In this document: positions 59,915 through 64,000 of the stretch, piece by piece
How the letters are laid out: every line of letters begins with the position of its first letter
Position numbering within the stretch: the stretch's first letter is position 1
Assembly: GCA_024691425.1 (NCBI GenBank)
Contig: JAILNQ010000123.1
Span: 124,001-188,000, forward strand
DNA: 64,000 nt
Direction of reading: 5' to 3'
Source of the DNA: Lachnospiraceae bacterium
Lineage (GTDB): Bacteria; Bacillota; Clostridia; Lachnospirales; Lachnospiraceae
The notes under the pieces: generated by a model
What the model was told of the DNA's origin: nothing
Seen by the model: the letters and a program-made list of their open reading frames with translations, nothing else
Databases searched by the model: none
Program-made: the position numbers and the translations under genes

Positions 59915-60508
59915 TTACTTTGAATACAACTCGACTATAAGCATTTCGTCAACGGGAACATCGATCTCTTCACGCGTAGGGAATGCTTTAACGGTTCCTT
60001 TCAAATTCTCCTGGTCAACATCAAGCCATGCGGGAACGATCCTTCCGCCTGCGGACTCGATGATATCCTTGTATCTTACAGAGTCTTTTTTGCTCTCTCT
60101 GATCTCGATAACATCTCCTGCCTTTACAAGGTATGAAGGGATGTTAACGACTTTGCCGTTTACCGTGACCTGCTTGTGGTCAACGATCTGACGAGCTTCT
60201 CTTCTTGTCCTTGCGAATGCAAGTCTGAAGATAACGTTATCAAGTCTTCTCTCAAGCATGATCATAAGGTTCTCACCTGTCATGCCCTTCATTCTGTCAG
60301 CCTTCTCATAATAGTTACGGAAAGGCTTCTCGAGAACTCCGTAGATGAACTTTGCCTTCTGCTTCTCGCGGAGCTGAAGTCCGTATTCGCTCATCTTTCT
60401 GCCTGACCTTGTCAGGGTTCTTCTTGACTTTTTATCATAGCCTAATACCGTCGGCTCTAAGCCGAGGGATCTGCATCTTTTCAATACAGGAACTCTATTG
60501 ACTGCCAT
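59915..60508 (-). CDS. rpsD: Ribosomal protein S4
   Basis: S4 RNA-binding domain [35 protein letters not shown]. Confidence 0.97.
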   Translation of the reverse strand: MAVNRVPVLKRCRSLGLEPTVLGYDKKSRRTLTRSGRKMSEYGLQLREKQKAKFIYGVLEKPFRNYYEKADRMKGMTGENLMIMLERRLDNVIFRLAFARTRREARQIVDHKQVTVNGKVVNIPSYLVKAGDVIEIRESKKDSVRYKDIIESAGGRIVPAWLDVDQENLKGTVKAFPTREEIDVPVDEMLIVELYSK

Positions 60509-60574
60509 TTTAATCCTCCATATTGTTAATGACTTTTCTCAATCATATTTCATGATGAACCGAACTTATGGTCA

Positions 60575-60967
60575 TCATACTCTTCTGCGCTTAGGCGGAC
60601 GGCATCCGTTATGAGGAACCGGAGTTACGTCCTTGATCGATACTACTTCAAGACCTGTTGCCTGAAGAGCACGGATTGCTGCCTCACGTCCCGAACCGGG
60701 ACCCTTTACGAAAACATCGACATACTTAAGGCCATGAACAAGAGCTGCCTTTGTTGCTGTCTCTGCCGCTACCTGCGCAGCGTAAGGAGTAGATTTCCTT
60801 GAACCTCTGAAGCCAAGGCCGCCGGCACTTGCCCAACTCAGAGCGTTACCTTCAAGATCTGTAAGCGTAACGATCGTGTTGTTGAAAGATGCCTGGATAT
60901 GAGCCTGTCCACGTTCAACGTTTTTCTTGACACGTCTTTTAACTGCTTTCTTTGTTGTTTTTGCCAT
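60575..60967 (-). CDS. rpsK: Ribosomal protein S11
   Basis: [46 protein letters not shown]. Confidence 0.98.
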   Translation of the reverse strand: MAKTTKKAVKRRVKKNVERGQAHIQASFNNTIVTLTDLEGNALSWASAGGLGFRGSRKSTPYAAQVAAETATKAALVHGLKYVDVFVKGPGSGREAAIRALQATGLEVVSIKDVTPVPHNGCRPPKRRRV

Positions 60968-61022
60968 TTAAACTAACCTACTTTCCGAATATTCATTCCC
61001 CTTCGGGGAAAATCATTGCCAA

Positions 61023-61391
61023 TTACTTCTTCTTGCCCGCTACCGTACGCTTCGGACCCTTACGCGTCCTTGCGTTGTTCTTCGTGTTCTGTCCGCGGAC
61101 CGGAAGTCCTTTTCTGTGGCGGATGCCTCTGTAGCAGCCAATTTCCTGGAGTCTCTTGATATTGAGTGCAACCTCTCTCTTGAGGTCACCTTCTACCATG
61201 TATTCAGCATCGATTATGTCGCTGATCTTCTTAACTTCCTCGTCCGTAAGGTCACGGCAACGAGTATCAGGATTAACCTTTGCCTTTTCCAGAATCTTTG
61301 TAGCCGTAGGTCTGCCTATACCGTACACATATGTAAGGCCGATCTCTACTCGCTTGTCTCTTGGTAAATCCACACCGGAAATACGAGCCAT
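61023..61391 (-). CDS. rpsM: Ribosomal protein S13
   Basis: [34 protein letters not shown]; start refined from the listed ORF. Confidence 0.97.
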   Translation of the reverse strand: MARISGVDLPRDKRVEIGLTYVYGIGRPTATKILEKAKVNPDTRCRDLTDEEVKKISDIIDAEYMVEGDLKREVALNIKRLQEIGCYRGIRHRKGLPVRGQNTKNNARTRKGPKRTVAGKKK

Positions 61392-61490
61392 TCTTTTTAC
61401 CTCTTTTCTTTTCTCTTGCGTTAACGTTACTAATTGAATGGAACATGTTGAGCAATGCTCGCATATTCTTCCGGGCAATCCCGGATGTTT

Positions 61491-61620
61491 CCTGCCTTCA
61501 GGATCCTTGGGGCCCTCCTTCTGTCGGTCGCTCGCCCATTTTAAATCCGACTCCGTCGGATGGGGGCTCGCGGTGCAGCCAGGATCTTCCCATCTTCGAT
61601 GGGCCCCTCCTACCAGCAGG
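61491..61620 (-). ncRNA. Candidate structured leader/RNA element between rpmJ and rpsM
   Basis: Three nested long-range helices: 61616-61620/61491-61495, 61608-61611/61500-61503, 61601-61607/61509-61515, enclosing a perfect 7-bp hairpin at 61545-61561. Confidence 0.5.
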
Positions 61621-61730
61621 TTTCAATCGTAGATAGCTCTTCGGTGGGTTATTCCAAAAACTATCTATGTTTTTGTGATCTTCCTTTGACGGAAGGACGA
61701 TCACATCAGCCGCTTGTTGCGTTCGGGCTT

Positions 61731-61844
61731 TTAGCCCTGTCTCTGCTTGTGCTTAGGGTTCTCGCAGATGATTCTGATCTTACCCTTTCTCTTAATGACT
61801 TTGCACTTGTCGCAGATCGGTTTTACAGAAGATCTTACTTTCAT
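61731..61844 (-). CDS. rpmJ: Ribosomal protein L36 (below the ORF track size cutoff)
   Basis: Reverse translation [47 protein letters not shown]. Confidence 0.97.
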   Translation of the reverse strand: MKVRSSVKPICDKCKVIKRKGKIRIICENPKHKQRQG

Positions 61845-61878
61845 TTTTTTCCTCCTTCTTGAAAACAGACCGCTATAT

Positions 61879-61907
61879 ATTTTAACACCAAAGGCGCTAA
61901 AATTCAA
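61879..61907 (-). promoter_or_regulatory. Sigma-A-like promoter TTGAAT-17 nt-TAAAAT upstream of rpmJ
   Basis: -35 at 61902-61907, -10 at 61879-61884, 17-nt spacer, reading on the minus strand. Confidence 0.65.
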
Positions 61908-61939
61908 TAAAAATCTGAACTACAGCATGTTGTATGCGA

Positions 61940-62158
61940 TTATTTATCTCTCCAGATGATACGTCCTTTTGAAAGGTCATATGGAGACATTTCAAGCGTA
62001 ACCTTATCGCCTGGCAGGATACGTATGAAATTCATGCGGAGCTTCCCGCTGATATGCGCTATAACCTCGTGGTCGTTTTCGAGTTTAACCCGGAACATCG
62101 CATTGGGAAGTTTCTCTACTACAGTACCCTCAAGCTCGATAACATCTGCTTTTGACAT
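61940..62158 (-). CDS. infA: Translation initiation factor IF-1
   Basis: [53 protein letters not shown]. Confidence 0.98.
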   Translation of the reverse strand: MSKADVIELEGTVVEKLPNAMFRVKLENDHEVIAHISGKLRMNFIRILPGDKVTLEMSPYDLSKGRIIWRDK

Positions 62159-62179
62159 CTAAAATCCTCCGTGTAATAT

Positions 62180-62935
62180 CTAATGTGACAGTGTCAGTAT
62201 CTCGGGGGCTCCCTCGGTTATAAGTATCGTGTTCTCATAGTGAGCCGAAGGAAGTCCGTCTTCCGCAACTACTGTCCAGTCATCGTCAAGCCACTCGACA
62301 TCGCATCTTCCGAGATTTATCATCGGTTCGATACAGAGCGTCATTCCCGGCATGAGCTTCGGGCCTCTGCGGTTCTGACGGAAATTCGGGATCTGCGGAT
62401 CCTCGTGAAGAGAAGTCCCTATGCCGTGTCCGACCAGTTCTCTTACGATTCCGTAACCGTACGGCTTGATGAAATCATCAATGGCGTTCGAAATATCAAA
62501 CAGATGATTTCCGGCTCTTGCCTTTTTTATCCCTTCGAAGAATGCCTGCTTCGTGACATCCATGAGCTGCTGAACTTCCGGTGAAACATTTCCGACCGGA
62601 TATGTCCTTGCCGCGTCTGAATGATATCCTTTGTAAATGAGGCCGGCATCAAGACTGACTATATCGCCGTCCCGCAGAATGCGGTTCTTCTTCGGGATTC
62701 CGTGAACGACTTCTTCATTGACGGAAACGCATATGCTCGCGGGATAGCCGTTATAGTTGAGAAAATTCGGAATTCCGCCTCTTTCCCGAATGAGCCTGTC
62801 CCCGTATCTGTCGATCTCAAGCGTGGAAATCCCCGGCTTTACGAATCTGCCGAGTTCGTCATGCACCTCCTCAAGAAGCCTGCACGATTCCCTCATCAGC
62901 TCAATTTCACGTTCGGATTTTATCGTTACAGCCAT
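62180..62935 (-). CDS. map: Type I methionyl aminopeptidase
   Basis: VSLDAGLIYKGYHSDAARTYPVG, GHGIGTSLHEDPQIPN; start refined to MAVTIKSE. Confidence 0.97.
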   Translation of the reverse strand: MAVTIKSEREIELMRESCRLLEEVHDELGRFVKPGISTLEIDRYGDRLIRERGGIPNFLNYNGYPASICVSVNEEVVHGIPKKNRILRDGDIVSLDAGLIYKGYHSDAARTYPVGNVSPEVQQLMDVTKQAFFEGIKKARAGNHLFDISNAIDDFIKPYGYGIVRELVGHGIGTSLHEDPQIPNFRQNRRGPKLMPGMTLCIEPMINLGRCDVEWLDDDWTVVAEDGLPSAHYENTILITEGAPEILTLSH

Positions 62936-62936
62936 A

Positions 62937-63581
62937 TCATTCTCCCAGAAGCTTTTCGATGTCGGCGAAAACATCCTTCATGTCTTTTGTGCCGTCAACG
63001 GTTCTTAAGATGTTCAGCCTGCTGTAATAGTCTATGAGAGGCTGCGTCTGTTTATGATAGACCTCAAGACGCTTTTTCACTGTTTCGGGTTTGTCATCAT
63101 CACGGAGCACTAATTCGGCACCGCATGCATCACAGATTCCTTCCTTCTTCGGAGGGATATGCTCAACATGATAGGTCGCGCCGCATTTAGGGCATGCGCG
63201 CCTGCCGCTCATTCTCCGGATTATGTTCTCATCAGGAACATTGACGTCTATAGCAAGGTCGATCTTGTCGCCGAGCTTTGCTACTTCGGTGTCCAGTACC
63301 TCGGCCTGGGGAATCGTCCTGGGGAATCCGTCAAGCACATATCCGTCCGCGCAGTCGTCGGCCAAAACTCTGTCGAGAAGTATCCTGACAGTCAGCTCAT
63401 CGGGAACGAGCTGTCCCTTATCCATGTATTCCTTTGCTTCTTTTCCGAGATCCGTTCCTGCTTTAATGTTCGCACGGAAAATGTCTCCCGTTGAGATATG
63501 GGGAATGCCGTACTTTTCCGCTATGAGTTTTGCCTGCGTGCCCTTTCCGGCGCCGGGCGCTCCGAGCATTATGATCTTCAT
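62937..63581 (-). CDS. adk: Adenylate kinase (zinc-type lid)
   Basis: MKIIMLGAPGAGKGTQAKLIAEKYGIPHISTGDIFR; lid CPKCGATYHVEHIPPKKEGICDACG. Confidence 0.98.
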   Translation of the reverse strand: MKIIMLGAPGAGKGTQAKLIAEKYGIPHISTGDIFRANIKAGTDLGKEAKEYMDKGQLVPDELTVRILLDRVLADDCADGYVLDGFPRTIPQAEVLDTEVAKLGDKIDLAIDVNVPDENIIRRMSGRRACPKCGATYHVEHIPPKKEGICDACGAELVLRDDDKPETVKKRLEVYHKQTQPLIDYYSRLNILRTVDGTKDMKDVFADIEKLLGE

Positions 63582-63607
63582 TTTGGTATCCTTTTCTAAT
63601 AGTTGCC

Positions 63608-63638
63608 AAAGACAAGGCCGTTTACCGGCCTTGTCTTT
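63608..63638 (-). repeat. Perfect 13-bp stem hairpin between secY and adk
   Basis: AAAGACAAGGCCG-N5-CGGCCTTGTCTTT; only TTT follows on the minus strand. Confidence 0.8.
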
Positions 63639-63670
63639 CCTATCTGCTTTTCGTAGGCTTTATGCCTTTT

Positions 63671-64000
63671 TCAGTCTGTCAGGAATCCTTTATAATTTCT
63701 GACAAGCATCTGGGATTCAATCTGCTTCATTGTCTCAAGTATTACACCGACGATGATGATAAGGCTTGTTCCGCCGAACGATACGCTCGCACCGAACAGT
63801 CCGTTGAATACTATCGGAATCATCGCTACGATTATAAGACCGATAGCTCCGATGAATACGATGTAATTGAGAACCTTCGTAAGGTATTCCTGGGTAGGCT
63901 TGCCGGGACGTGTTCCCGGAATGAAGCCGCCCGACTTCTTCATGTTCTCAGCAACTTCCATCGGATTGAACGTAATGGAAGTATAGAAATATGCAAAGAA
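63671..64000 (-). CDS. secY: Protein translocase subunit SecY (partial, runs off window end)
   Basis: [40 protein letters not shown]...[19 protein letters not shown]. Confidence 0.97.
   Translation of the reverse strand, partial: FFAYFYTSITFNPMEVAENMKKSGGFIPGTRPGKPTQEYLTKVLNYIVFIGAIGLIIVAMIPIVFNGLFGASVSFGGTSLIIIVGVILETMKQIESQMLVRNYKGFLTD

Noticed and set aside
61621-61630. CRISPR-like GATTGAAAC string in the rpmJ-rpsM spacer
   Set aside because: Single occurrence with no repeat/spacer periodicity; no CRISPR array or cas genes in the window.
61498-61704. 68-aa minus ORF in the rpmJ-rpsM spacer
   Set aside because: Composition follows the hairpin-rich DNA, no RBS or domain; the structured-RNA reading explains the region better.
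1-64000. Mobile elements, prophage, CRISPR-Cas or toxin-antitoxin islands
   Set aside because: No transposase, integrase, phage structural or cas motifs found in the translated ORFs.

Overview
The window is a contiguous stretch of a Firmicutes/Clostridia-type chromosome, probably Lachnospiraceae-like (inferred from gene content). Almost all genes lie on the minus strand. From right to left it carries: the end of the spc/alpha ribosomal operon (secY-adk-map-infA-rpmJ-rpsM-rpsK-rpsD-rpoA-rplQ), ecfA1-ecfA2-ecfT-truA, and a VWA-MoxR-LRR module; GH51 arabinofuranosidase, radical SAM and esterase genes; a GGDEF receptor, tRNA-Gly(CCC) and rarA; a galactose/galactoside locus (galT, galK, GH2, GPH symporter, GH36); a four-subunit 2-oxoacid:ferredoxin oxidoreductase; GH43; ftsE-ftsX-M23-S41; a metabolic operon (degenerate LeuA-like protein, TIM-barrel/acyl-CoA synthetase fusion, NifJ, Fe-S aldo/keto reductase); and a TetR-MFS-CPBP-adenylate-ligase operon. 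I saw no phage, transposon or CRISPR. The best leads are: (1) a LeuA-like protein that has lost its metal ligands, translationally coupled to a TIM-barrel/acyl-CoA-synthetase fusion; (2) a long, nested structured-RNA candidate in an unusually large rpmJ-rpsM spacer, where S4-type autoregulation is plausible; (3) a CobL/CbiT-like protein with a degraded SAM motif next to the oxidoreductase operon; (4) an unlisted 37-aa membrane-peptide ORF with its own RBS and terminator; (5) shared GTCAG...CTGAC inverted repeats at galactose promoters; (6) an XRE regulator fused to a superoxide-reductase-like domain; (7) a VWA-MoxR-LRR operon overlapping truA. All homology calls were made by eye from translated motifs; no database search was run.
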